A stretch of 64,000 nucleotides of DNA from Spirochaetales bacterium. GTDB lineage: Bacteria > Spirochaetota > Spirochaetia > SZUA-6 > JAFGRV01. Below, in pieces: positions 1 through 7,796 of the stretch; position 1 is the first letter of the stretch, and each line of letters begins with the position of its first letter. The notes below the pieces were generated by a model. That model saw nothing but the letters and a program-made list of their open reading frames with translations. It did not search any database and had not been told where the DNA came from. The translations under genes and the position numbers were made by a program. Location: NCBI GenBank assembly GCA_016930085.1, contig JAFGHO010000069.1:81198-145197 (forward strand), in the 5' to 3' direction.

Positions 1-128
1 CGAACATTTAGATCTATATATGGAAATCCGGGGACGGCAGGTGCCGTTTCTTCCTGGGCAAACACCGATCCACCGGGCATTAACAGGAACACGATAAGTA
101 TCCAGAAAATGAGTCTTTTGTTTTTCAT
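1..128 (-). CDS. fliP: FliP, flagellar export gate protein (5' part only, runs off the window)
   Basis: Only the first 42 codons are inside the window. The ATG at 128 follows a strong GGGAGGGGAG ribosome site. The peptide begins MKNKRLIFWILIVFLLMPG and continues to VFAQEE, a cleavable signal peptide with a predicted cut after VFA, then a Pro-rich stretch leading into PYIDLNV. FliP is one of the few export-gate proteins with a cleaved signal sequence; with FliQ and FliR it forms the core pore of the flagellar type III secretion system. Identity rests on the signal peptide, the short IDLNV match and its place after fliO, so it is mostly contextual. Confidence 0.8.
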   Translation of the reverse strand, partial: MKNKRLIFWILIVFLLMPGGSVFAQEETAPAVPGFPYIDLNV

Positions 129-279
129 CTCCCCTCCCAGGTTCATTTATCGGTTTTATCCCGCATATCACGAACGCATTCGATCATGAATAACCTCCCG
201 ACCGCCTCATGCCGGATATTTGTTCAAAACCAATGACAGCATTTTGATTATCGATACGCTTTTTTTCCGTTTATCTCCT

Positions 280-894
280 TTATTTGAGTTTATTCAATCG
301 TTCCTGTTGCCTCTTCATAAAATCTATCGGGTCTATCATCGATGTATCCTGTTTTTTTCCGGGATTGAACAGACGGGACAGTATATCGGAAAAACTCTGC
401 TTAACCACAGGTGTCGATTCCGCCGCCTGAAGCCGTACCGTATCAAGGGTTTCCTTGTCCGAAATTTCAGATATAAGCGAGATACCTCCCGCACCCGAAC
501 CGACCAGATAAACGAGATTTCCGAGCCGGACCAGATAGAGCATGTCGCTTCCCTGAAGCCCCTTTGCCGCAAGGATCTGGATGAGTTCAGTTTCCGGTAA
601 CCGTTTTTTCATTCCCTTTTTGAGAAAGAAGAAGAAAAGGTAAATAACCCCCACAACGCCGGCAAGGACCAGAAGCATCCGGACAAACTCCCAGATATCC
701 ACGAGATTTCCGGGCTGTTCCGCTTCCGAAACCGTCCCGTCCTCCACAGCGTCCCCTTCTTCGATAATAAATACAGGATCTTCGCTTTCAGGAAGGTCCG
801 TTTCACCACCTGCTTGTTGTCCGAAGAGAGAAAATAAGGGTAACAATATTATCATCACGATATAAAAAAGCAGAGACAAGCTTTTAGTTTTCAG
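280..894 (-). CDS. fliO: FliO, flagellar biosynthesis protein (likely CTG start)
   Basis: Small membrane protein that helps assemble the FliP pore of the flagellar export gate. It has an N-terminal signal-like hydrophobic segment (LLFYIVMIILLPLFSLFG), an acidic periplasmic stretch, a second membrane segment (MLLVLAGVVGVIYLFFFFL) followed by KKGMKKR, and a cytoplasmic FliO domain (LYLVRLGNLVYLVGSG). The first in-frame NTG usually chosen would be TTG at 879. The ribosome site GGGAGGA at 901-907 is too far from that codon but lies 7 bases ahead of an in-frame CTG at 894, which would add MKTKS and give the signal peptide its normal positive N-terminus. I therefore prefer 894. A 150-base gap separates it from fliP. 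Confidence 0.82.
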   Translation of the reverse strand: MKTKSLSLLFYIVMIILLPLFSLFGQQAGGETDLPESEDPVFIIEEGDAVEDGTVSEAEQPGNLVDIWEFVRMLLVLAGVVGVIYLFFFFLKKGMKKRLPETELIQILAAKGLQGSDMLYLVRLGNLVYLVGSGAGGISLISEISDKETLDTVRLQAAESTPVVKQSFSDILSRLFNPGKKQDTSMIDPIDFMKRQQERLNKLK

Positions 895-970
895 TTTCGT
901 TCCTCCCAGTTAACGATACTATGTTTATATACCGATATCTACAATAAATCAAGTACTTTTTGCGAAATTC

Positions 971-2089
971 CTATGTCAGATCCCCCATCCTTTCCATAGG
1001 AGATACGATTTCCGTCACACGGACGCCGAAGTTTTCATCGATGACCACGACCTCTCCCTTGGCAATAAGCTTGTGATTCACCAGTATATCGACCGGCTCA
1101 CCGGCGAGCTTATCGAGTTCGATGATCGTCCCTTCACCGATACCCAGAATATCCTTTATCAGTTTTTTTGTCCGGCCGAGTTCGACGGTCATCTCCATAT
1201 AGACGTCCATGAGAAGACCGATATTCCCCTGTTCCTGGGGATTTGCCCCCTGCTGCAGATTAGGAAACTGCACCGATTGCACATTCGGTTGATTCGATCC
1301 CTTACCGCTTCCCATTATGTTGTCAAAAGGTTGTCCCATGTCGTTATCCGCTCCTGTCCCAAAAGCGTCGGGCTGAAACATCTGTCCGGAATCCGAAGTC
1401 ACTTCCGATTTCATGTCCGGACCTTCGTCCGCCCCGCTTAAGCGTCTGGCAATTTCATTTGCAAGACTGGTCGAATAAATATCGACCATCCTCGACGATT
1501 GACCTGCAACCGTCATCTGATACTCCACAACAACGAAATTATCCCCCTGCGGAAGGGATATCCCCGTTTTGGGGAGTTTCTGAACCGAAGGCGGCGTGGT
1601 AACGATCGTTGCGTTAATCTTGTTGCCGATAGCCGTTATCGCCGGGCTTATGATGTTCGATATCGCCTCACCGATCGTCGAAAACGCCATTTCGTTCAAT
1701 TCGACGCCGTCCTGGCCCAGCATCAGACTCGCCATTTTTATCGCTGCCTTGACATCGAGAAGAGTAGAATGTTCTCCGCTCACCCCTTCACGGAAATCCG
1801 CCCGGATTTCCACGACATCGTTCGGCAGATCACCGACAAGCTTGTCCTTTGTTTTTATTGAAACCTTCGGTTTTTTTATAGTTATCTTCTGGCCTGCCAG
1901 CATCGAAATGTTGGAACTCTGCGAATCCACAGCCCCGGCAAGTACCGTCCGTAACGCGCTTATCTCCTTGTCGGAAAGGGTTTCCTCACCCCCTCCCGCG
2001 TCGGTATCAAAATCCGAACCAAGCTCTATCGTATCCGATCCCTGCAACAAGGCATCTATTTCATCCTGGGAAAGAGAACCATCACTCAT
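971..2089 (-). CDS. fliY: FliY, flagellar motor switch phosphatase (FliN/CheC type)
   Basis: 372-residue C-ring protein of the flagellar switch. Residues 5-15 (SLSQDEIDALL) match the CheY-P-binding peptide shared by FliM and FliY. The middle (about 35-225) is a CheC-like domain, linked to phosphatase activity on CheY-P in FliY proteins. A low-complexity Gln/Asn/Gly linker (about 235-285) leads to a C-terminal SpoA/FliN domain (VELGRTKKLIKDILGIGEG, then LAGEPVDILVN). Start ATG at 2089 follows GTGGAGG and is 2 bases from the end of fliM, so the two are translated together. FliY replaces a short FliN in spirochaetes and Gram-positives. Confidence 0.95.
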   Translation of the reverse strand: MSDGSLSQDEIDALLQGSDTIELGSDFDTDAGGGEETLSDKEISALRTVLAGAVDSQSSNISMLAGQKITIKKPKVSIKTKDKLVGDLPNDVVEIRADFREGVSGEHSTLLDVKAAIKMASLMLGQDGVELNEMAFSTIGEAISNIISPAITAIGNKINATIVTTPPSVQKLPKTGISLPQGDNFVVVEYQMTVAGQSSRMVDIYSTSLANEIARRLSGADEGPDMKSEVTSDSGQMFQPDAFGTGADNDMGQPFDNIMGSGKGSNQPNVQSVQFPNLQQGANPQEQGNIGLLMDVYMEMTVELGRTKKLIKDILGIGEGTIIELDKLAGEPVDILVNHKLIAKGEVVVIDENFGVRVTEIVSPMERMGDLT

Positions 2090-2091
2090 TG

Positions 2092-3117
2092 CTATTCCTC
2101 CACTTCTGTTGAAAGTTCTTCAAAATCCTGTTTCTCCGCATCTTCGAGTTTTTGCGTGACCTGAACCGCCAGCTTGTTTCCCACCAATCCGGGACGGCAG
2201 AGGAATTTTCGCCTGTTCCCGATTTTCAACACCATGGGATCCCCCACCCGTACACTGTACAGACGGATAACGTCCCCGATCCGGAGTGCGAGTACATCTC
2301 TCACCTTGAGATCGATATTCCCGATCTCTGCGGTAATCGTGACGTCGATTTTTGAAAGCCTTTCGCGAAGAATATTCAGGTTTTCCGTGGTTGTCCCCCT
2401 GCGCACCGATGAATACCAGTATTGTGCGGAGAGTTTTGAAATAATCGGTTCGATGGTGAGGTACGGAATGCAGAAATTCATCATTCCTTCCACCTCCCCG
2501 ACTTTTGTTTCAAGGGTAACCAGGACGACCATTTCCGTCGGCGGCACGATCTGGGCGAACTGGGGGTTCGTCTCGATCTGGCCGAGTCTCGGCCGCAAAT
2601 CGATCACCGTACTCCATGCCTCCCTCATATTGCCCAGAATACGGACGATAATACCCTCCATGACCGACTGCTCGATATCGGTGAGGTCGCGCGAAAACTT
2701 TGTCCCTTCACCCTGTCCGCCGAAAAGCCGGTCGATGATTGAAAACGTCACGGCCGGATCGATCTCCAGGATCGCGGAACCTTTCAGGGGGTCCATATTG
2801 ATGACGGCAAGTGTCGTCGGATTGGGAATCGAACGGATGAACTCCTCGTACGTCAGCTGATCGACCGATGCGACATGAACATGCACCAGACTTCGCAGCT
2901 GGGCGGAGAGGGATGTCGTGGTAAGCCGCGCGAAGGTTTCATGCATGATGGATACCGTGCGTATCTGGTCTTTTGAAAATTTGTCCGGACGTTTGAAATC
3001 ATAGATCTTTATTTTTTTCTGATCGGTCGCCTGCTGTACCTCCGCCGTTTCGACTTCGCCGGAGGATATCGCGGTCAACAGCTGATCTATTTCGTCCTGT
3101 GACAAGACTTCTGTCAT
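2092..3117 (-). CDS. fliM: FliM, flagellar motor switch protein
   Basis: 341-residue middle protein of the C-ring, which binds CheY-P and passes the switching signal to FliG. The N-terminal LSQDEIDQLL peptide (residues 5-14) is the CheY-P docking motif. The central CheC-like domain carries the FLFGGQG-type loop (here RLFGGQGEG near residue 130), and the C-terminal SpoA domain (about 255-325) pairs with FliY. Length is normal for the family. It follows fliL after 76 bases and abuts fliY. A small Lys-rich linker (DQKKIKIYDFKRPDKF) marks the start of the middle domain, as in other FliM proteins. Confidence 0.96.
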   Translation of the reverse strand: MTEVLSQDEIDQLLTAISSGEVETAEVQQATDQKKIKIYDFKRPDKFSKDQIRTVSIMHETFARLTTTSLSAQLRSLVHVHVASVDQLTYEEFIRSIPNPTTLAVINMDPLKGSAILEIDPAVTFSIIDRLFGGQGEGTKFSRDLTDIEQSVMEGIIVRILGNMREAWSTVIDLRPRLGQIETNPQFAQIVPPTEMVVLVTLETKVGEVEGMMNFCIPYLTIEPIISKLSAQYWYSSVRRGTTTENLNILRERLSKIDVTITAEIGNIDLKVRDVLALRIGDVIRLYSVRVGDPMVLKIGNRRKFLCRPGLVGNKLAVQVTQKLEDAEKQDFEELSTEVEE

Positions 3118-3193
3118 CGTATCCCTTCCTCATACCGCCGGCCTTCACGCTCCGGAAATGAGGATGAACGGCCCGCAATACGTTTCGCGGCTT

Positions 3194-3736
3194 CTAAAAA
3201 GCCTGCAATTCCTTAAAGAGTACCAAATCAACCTTTTCAACCATGATATGGTTGATCTTGTTCTTGATCTGCTCCTGTAACTCTTCCGCATCCTGCGTAC
3301 GGAGTTCATTCGCCTTTTTCTGTCCGAGAAAAAGGAGAATGATATTTTCTATCTGATCAGTGCGATCGATAAGTTCCGTCTGAACGGCCGTCCGCCCTTT
3401 CCTGTAACCGATGGTAAGCTCGGCGATAAAGGTTTTCGGGGGATCGTCCGCAGTCAATCCGCGAATCGGACTGATATTGTTAAAAAAATTATACAAAGTA
3501 TGAACATCCCTGTAGTCGGCCGATTGCTCCTGCGGGCTGACGGGAACCCTTCCCGGCATAAGAATGTTAAATGTCACAAAGGCGATGGTCACCATACCGA
3601 TGACCACGGCAAGGCCAATCAACAGCCATTTGAGAACCTGAAGGAGAAACTCGGGGACGAACCCGCGCTTTTTACCCGCATCAAGTTCATCCTGAACATC
3701 CCTCTCCTCATCGAGATATTGTTCTTCGTCTGCCAT
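3194..3736 (-). CDS. fliL: FliL, flagellar basal-body-associated stator regulator
   Basis: 180-residue single-pass membrane protein that surrounds and strengthens MotA/MotB stators. An acidic cytoplasmic N-terminus (residues 1-25) precedes a transmembrane helix (LLIGLAVVIGMVTIAFVTFNIL, about 38-60). The periplasmic FliL domain follows; its C-terminal part holds the usual helix (AEELQEQIKNKINHIM) and the KVDLVLFKELQAF ending typical of the family. ATG at 3736 is preceded by AAGGAAAAC. It is separated from motB by the largest gap in the flagellar run, where an internal promoter may lie. Confidence 0.92.
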   Translation of the reverse strand: MADEEQYLDEERDVQDELDAGKKRGFVPEFLLQVLKWLLIGLAVVIGMVTIAFVTFNILMPGRVPVSPQEQSADYRDVHTLYNFFNNISPIRGLTADDPPKTFIAELTIGYRKGRTAVQTELIDRTDQIENIILLFLGQKKANELRTQDAEELQEQIKNKINHIMVEKVDLVLFKELQAF

Positions 3737-4056
3737 TGTTTTCCTTAACCCCTCCCTCTTAATAGGATATATACCCTATTTAAAGTGTATCAAACTTCGT
3801 TTAAATAATCAAATGCTTTCCGCAACAACTTTCCGCACGGCCCTTGTGCCTGTGCCCGACCCTGTCACTTCCCGACCACACCTCTTCGCCGCAAAAAACG
3901 CGGCCTACGCGATCTTCGTATCCATCGCTTCCGGCGCCGATATCATCATATCGATGCGCTGCACGGGAACGGATCATACACACGACCATAGTACCATAAA
4001 GCCCCCGCCATGTCCAAGAGGGGAAATACCCCTCCTTGAGGGTTTGCCTCCCCCCG
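3737..4056. other. 320-base non-coding gap between motB and fliL
   Basis: No convincing gene is present; the short open frames here have no ribosome sites and no recognisable family. The fliL-proximal part (about 3740-3815) is AT-rich. On the minus strand it reads like a weak promoter, with TTGATA followed about 16 bases later by TATATC, overlapping a near-palindrome around AGGGTATATATCCT. The motB-proximal part (3816-4056) is GC-rich and featureless to the eye. In an operon where other genes overlap or nearly touch, this is the likeliest site for an internal promoter or a lost gene. Confidence 0.4.
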
Positions 4057-4788
4057 TTACAGGTGCCCTTCCGTCAGGACGACAATATCGACCCTCCGGT
4101 TGGCCGCCCTCCCTTCGGGGGTATCATTCGAATAAAGGGGAACCGTGTCGGAGAACCCCGCGACCTGGAACTGTTTCTCGTCGACCTGGTATTGGACCAG
4201 GTATTTGAGTACGTTGATCGAACGCGCCGTCGAAAGCTCCCAGTTCGTCGGATATTCACCGCGGGGATCTGTCGGCACCGAATCGGTATGCCCCTCGATC
4301 CGGAATTTTGTTCCCTTGAGTTCCGGAGCCTTCAGGAGCTTCGCCACATTCTTGAGTACTTCACGGGTTTCCTCGATATCGATTTCCGCACTCCCCTCAC
4401 GAAAGTAGGTATCCGCCGCGAGCGAGATGATGAGTCCCCGTTCATCCTCCTTGATGCGGACCTTCTCCGTCTTCACATCGACCTGGAAAAGGGATTTGGC
4501 CCTTTTTCTCGCCTTGTCGAGCGCCCTCCCCCGTTCCATCGACGGGAGGGTCATGATTGCGTTTCCCAGTTCAGCCAGTTTTCCTTCCTGCAGGGTATTC
4601 CCGCCGCGAAGCGAGCCCAGCCCCTGAAAAGCGGCGAGGATCATCCGCAGTTCCGAACCTTCTATCTCTGCAAGGGTGAACATGAATATGAAAAAAGTGA
4701 GAAGAAGGGTAGTCATATCCCCGTAGGTCAGAAGCCAGTCGGGCGAGCCTTCTTCTTTTCTTTCTCTTTTCTTCCGTGCGACAGCCAT
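4057..4788 (-). CDS. motB: MotB, flagellar stator protein with OmpA-like domain
   Basis: 243-residue stator subunit that anchors MotA to peptidoglycan and carries the proton- or ion-binding Asp. The N-terminal membrane segment contains the hallmark SPDWLLTYGDMTTLLLTFF (about residues 15-33); the Asp in YGDM is the ion-binding residue. An OmpA/MotB peptidoglycan-binding domain follows (about 130-240), with FRIEGHTDSVP, NWELSTARSINVLKYL and PEGRAANRRVDIVV. ATG at 4788 sits 17 bases after motA, consistent with coupled expression. Normal length for spirochaetal MotB. Confidence 0.96.
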   Translation of the reverse strand: MAVARKKRERKEEGSPDWLLTYGDMTTLLLTFFIFMFTLAEIEGSELRMILAAFQGLGSLRGGNTLQEGKLAELGNAIMTLPSMERGRALDKARKRAKSLFQVDVKTEKVRIKEDERGLIISLAADTYFREGSAEIDIEETREVLKNVAKLLKAPELKGTKFRIEGHTDSVPTDPRGEYPTNWELSTARSINVLKYLVQYQVDEKQFQVAGFSDTVPLYSNDTPEGRAANRRVDIVVLTEGHL

Positions 4789-4805
4789 CGTTTCCCGTCC
4801 TTATA

Positions 4806-5594
4806 TTAATCGCCCATGGATTCCTGCTGGATCGCCTCCCGCTTTTCGGTCGGCAGATACGAGAGGAGTTTTTCCTCTAAAATCCTCGGATTGTCTCCGG
4901 ACTGTATCGAAAGAATCCCTTCGATCATGATCTCCTTTATGAGGGCTTCTTCCTTGTCTTTGTCTTCGAGTTTATGTTTGATCGGGATGAGTACCAGGTT
5001 TGCAAGAAAAGCACCGTAAAGGGTGGTGATAAGGGCGGTCGACATACCGGCGCCGATCGCGGACCTGTCCTCGATTTTTGTAAGCATTGCGATAAGCCCG
5101 ATCAGGGTCCCTATCATCCCGAACGCGGGCGCGAGTTTTCCCCATGTATCGAAGAGTTTGATTCCGTCGTCATGACGTTCCTGAATCTTGTTCAATTCCG
5201 TGTTGAGGACATTCTTGATGATATCCGGATCCGTCCCGTCGACAACGAGCTGGATACCCTTGCGGAGGAAATCATCCTCAACGCTTTCGAGGTCGTCTTC
5301 GAGGGCAAGAATGCCGTCACGCCGCGCCTTCTCCGAAAAGGAGACGAGATCCCGAATCAGTTTGAGTTCCCCGTGTTCCTGTTTTCTGAAAATAAGTCCG
5401 AAGTATTTGATGGTATCGAATATCCTCGACATCGGATTCGCCAGCATGAGCGCCCCGAATGAACCCACGACCGTAATAAGGAATGACGGTACATGGAGAT
5501 AAATAAGCGGTGTGGTCGCGCCGGTAGCGATTCCGAACACAACCGCGACAAATCCTATGATTAAACCGAGAACACTCGCAATATCTATTCCCAT
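4806..5594 (-). CDS. motA: MotA, flagellar stator protein
   Basis: 262-residue inner-membrane stator subunit that forms the ion channel with MotB and generates torque against FliG. Four hydrophobic segments are visible: about residues 5-28, 34-52, 150-172 and 180-202. The cytoplasmic loop between segments two and three carries the charged torque helix (ISFSEKARRDGILALEDDL-type sequence, seen here at about 80-100). The PAFGMIGTLIGLIAML segment and the GAFLANLVLIPI segment with its Pro are family hallmarks. It follows flbD by 6 bases and precedes motB. Confidence 0.96.
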   Translation of the reverse strand: MGIDIASVLGLIIGFVAVVFGIATGATTPLIYLHVPSFLITVVGSFGALMLANPMSRIFDTIKYFGLIFRKQEHGELKLIRDLVSFSEKARRDGILALEDDLESVEDDFLRKGIQLVVDGTDPDIIKNVLNTELNKIQERHDDGIKLFDTWGKLAPAFGMIGTLIGLIAMLTKIEDRSAIGAGMSTALITTLYGAFLANLVLIPIKHKLEDKDKEEALIKEIMIEGILSIQSGDNPRILEEKLLSYLPTEKREAIQQESMGD

Positions 5595-5600
5595 AAGCTT

Positions 5601-5798
5601 CTACTCCTCGTTCTTGAATGCGCCAATGAGTCTTCTATAGGTAACGATCCTTTTAAAAATAGTCGCGTAATCTTCACGTACGACAAGCCGTTTCCCCGAA
5701 AGCATAATGAGGGTGGTATCCGGATTGCATTCGATATATTCGATCTGATGCGGGTTAACGTAATATTCCGTATTGTCAAGCTTTGTTACCTTTATCAC
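5601..5798 (-). CDS. flbD: FlbD-family small flagellar protein
   Basis: 65-residue protein of the FlbD family found next to motA and flgE in spirochaetes and some Firmicutes. Residues 1-40 (MIKVTKLDNTEYYVNPHQIE, then a Cys-Asn-Pro-Asp turn and a TTLIMLSGKRLVV strand) match the family pattern of a small all-beta fold. No catalytic motif is known. It lies between flgE and motA in the flagellar operon. It should not be confused with the unrelated Caulobacter sigma-54 activator also named FlbD. The precise role is unknown. Confidence 0.88.
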   Translation of the reverse strand: MIKVTKLDNTEYYVNPHQIEYIECNPDTTLIMLSGKRLVVREDYATIFKRIVTYRRLIGAFKNEE

Positions 5799-5923
5799 CG
5801 TACCTTCTCATCTACTCCTTACATGCGTATTCCACCCCGCATGAAATCCTCATCATCCGGGGTGGAATGCCATGGTATCTATTATAAATGATCAACGTAC
5901 CAATATACGCTAATCATCCGATT

Positions 5924-7321
5924 TTACCGTTTCAAAGTCAATAACTCCTGAAGCATCTGGTCCGATGTGGTAATGGTCCTCGAGTTTGCCTGAAATCCCC
6001 GCTGGGTAACGATCATGTCGGTAAACTGTTCGGCCAGATCCACATTACTCATTTCGAGTGTACCGGCAATGATCTTTCCCCTTCCTTCGACACCGCTCGT
6101 CCCGATCATGGCGTCGCCCGAATTGTTCGAAACGACATAGGTATTTTCACCGGCTTTCTCGAGTCCGCCCGGATTGGTGAAACCGGCAAGGGCGATCTGT
6201 CCGAGCATCCTGTTCGTTCCGTTCGAATACACCCCGATAATCACCCCCTGCTGGTCGATCTTGAAGGTTTCGAGATATCCCATTGTGTAGCCGTCCTGTT
6301 CCCTTATCTTTGTCGTGAACTTGTCTCCGAATTGGGTAACAACATCCTGGTACTGCCCGATTTCCCCGAGGTTGAGTGTAAAGGTTTGCGTCGCCGCCTC
6401 ACCGGCCTCTGTTTCGGGAACGTCGAAGGTGACATTCACCATTGCGTTTCCTTCACCGATCGCGGCCCCTGTCCCGTCAATCACCGATTGAAGCGCCCCG
6501 AGATTGTCGAAATCGAGATAAAAGACATTGTCGGCGTTTGCCGAACCGGCGACATTGAGTACCGTTGGCAGGGGTGTCTGCTCCTCGCCGACGGTATTGA
6601 TCACCTGAACCTCTGCTCTCCACCTGTTCGGAATTTCCGGCTCCCTCGAAAAGGTGACCTGGAGCTTGTGCGCCCTGCCGAACGCATCGAAGATATCGAA
6701 ACTCGTCGCCCAACTTCGCTTGATTCTTTCGAGTTCGCTGACCGTGGGATCGTTCACGTCGAGAGGATCGACCCGCTTGTCGAGATTGCTCGCAAAATAC
6801 ACCATGGTTGTGGCGTTTGCGGGATCCTTGCTTCCTACCGGGATCACTACGTCCTCGAGATCCGTTGCCGTATTGATGACCGTCTCTCCGCCCAGTTCCA
6901 GGGCAATCCAGCCCTGGACCTTTTGTCCGTTGGCCGGATTGACGAGGTAACCGTTTTGATCGAGACCAAAGGCGCCGTTCCGCGTATAGTAGCTTTTATC
7001 CCCGTCATTAAGGATAAAAAAGCCGTTCCCCTGAAGCGCGACATCGGTCATCACACCGGTGGTCTGGAGGGAACCCTGGGTATGAATCGTATCGATCGAT
7101 GAAATCATCATACCGAGACCGACCTGTTTCGGATTCACCCCCCCCACTTCATCAGTCGGTTTCGCGGCCCCCGACATCGTCTGGGAAAGCATGTCTTGAA
7201 AAGTGACCCTTCCCTTTTTGAACCCGTTCGTATTGACGTTGGAGATGTTGTTACCCAGAACATCCATTCTTACCTGGTGATTCTGAAGACCGGATACCCC
7301 GGAATAAAGCGATCTCAACAT
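5924..7321 (-). CDS. flgE: FlgE, flagellar hook protein (Ser at the expected cross-link Cys)
   Basis: 465-residue hook subunit. The N-terminal rod/hook motif (MLRSLYSGVSGLQNHQVRMD, then NNISNVNTNGFKKGR) and the C-terminal helix (NVDLAEQFTDMIVTQRGFQA) are intact, as is the middle hook domain. Spirochaete hooks are known to be covalently cross-linked through lysinoalanine between Lys165 and Cys178 in Treponema denticola numbering. Here residue 165 is Lys (PVGSK), but residue 178 is Ser (FASNLDKR), and the protein contains no cysteine at all. The gene lies between flgD and flbD, and the 125-base gap before flbD is unusual for this operon. Confidence 0.96.
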   Translation of the reverse strand: MLRSLYSGVSGLQNHQVRMDVLGNNISNVNTNGFKKGRVTFQDMLSQTMSGAAKPTDEVGGVNPKQVGLGMMISSIDTIHTQGSLQTTGVMTDVALQGNGFFILNDGDKSYYTRNGAFGLDQNGYLVNPANGQKVQGWIALELGGETVINTATDLEDVVIPVGSKDPANATTMVYFASNLDKRVDPLDVNDPTVSELERIKRSWATSFDIFDAFGRAHKLQVTFSREPEIPNRWRAEVQVINTVGEEQTPLPTVLNVAGSANADNVFYLDFDNLGALQSVIDGTGAAIGEGNAMVNVTFDVPETEAGEAATQTFTLNLGEIGQYQDVVTQFGDKFTTKIREQDGYTMGYLETFKIDQQGVIIGVYSNGTNRMLGQIALAGFTNPGGLEKAGENTYVVSNNSGDAMIGTSGVEGRGKIIAGTLEMSNVDLAEQFTDMIVTQRGFQANSRTITTSDQMLQELLTLKR

Positions 7322-7335
7322 ATCTTGTAGCCCCC

Positions 7336-7773
7336 TTATTCTGCGATAATACTTTCAACTGCCTGGTAATCATAGTACCGGCCGCCGACAAATACCTGTT
7401 GAGAATCCCCTCCCGAAACCTTCTCAACCTTGCCTGTAATCAGTTCGTTTCCGTCAAACAATTCCACAACCTTTCCTAAAAGAGAAAGGGCATTATTTTT
7501 TATGATCAGCCCCGCGACTTTTTCGATGTTCGCGCTCATATTGTTTATCTGTTCGAGGGAGGAAAACTGCGCCATCTGCGCAATGAACTCCTTGTCCTCC
7601 ATCGGCTGCGTCGGGTCCTGATGCGCGAGCTGGGTGATCAGCAGTTTCAGAAAGGCGTTTTTATCGAGGTCCTGCGTCATTACCCTCCCATTGTTGATTT
7701 CCTTGTTGAGCCGATTCACAAGCTGTTCCGTGCGTAAAAATTCTTCCTGTGACTGTAATGTGCTAATATCCAC
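7336..7773 (-). CDS. flgD: FlgD, hook cap / hook assembly scaffold
   Basis: 145-residue scaffold needed to polymerise FlgE. The conserved N-terminal core is clear: KNAFLKLLITQLAHQDPTQPMEDKEFIAQMAQFSSLEQINNM (positions about 40-82). The protein stops soon after, lacking the extended tudor/fibronectin-like tail of enteric FlgD; short FlgD proteins are usual in spirochaetes. The open frame reaches GTG at 7797, overlapping the fliK stop, but GGAGGAAGTATA sits just before a second GTG at 7773 (MDISTLQSQ), which I take as the start. Confidence 0.93.
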   Translation of the reverse strand: MDISTLQSQEEFLRTEQLVNRLNKEINNGRVMTQDLDKNAFLKLLITQLAHQDPTQPMEDKEFIAQMAQFSSLEQINNMSANIEKVAGLIIKNNALSLLGKVVELFDGNELITGKVEKVSGGDSQQVFVGGRYYDYQAVESIIAE

Positions 7774-7796
7774 TATACTTCCTCCTTCTCCCCTCA

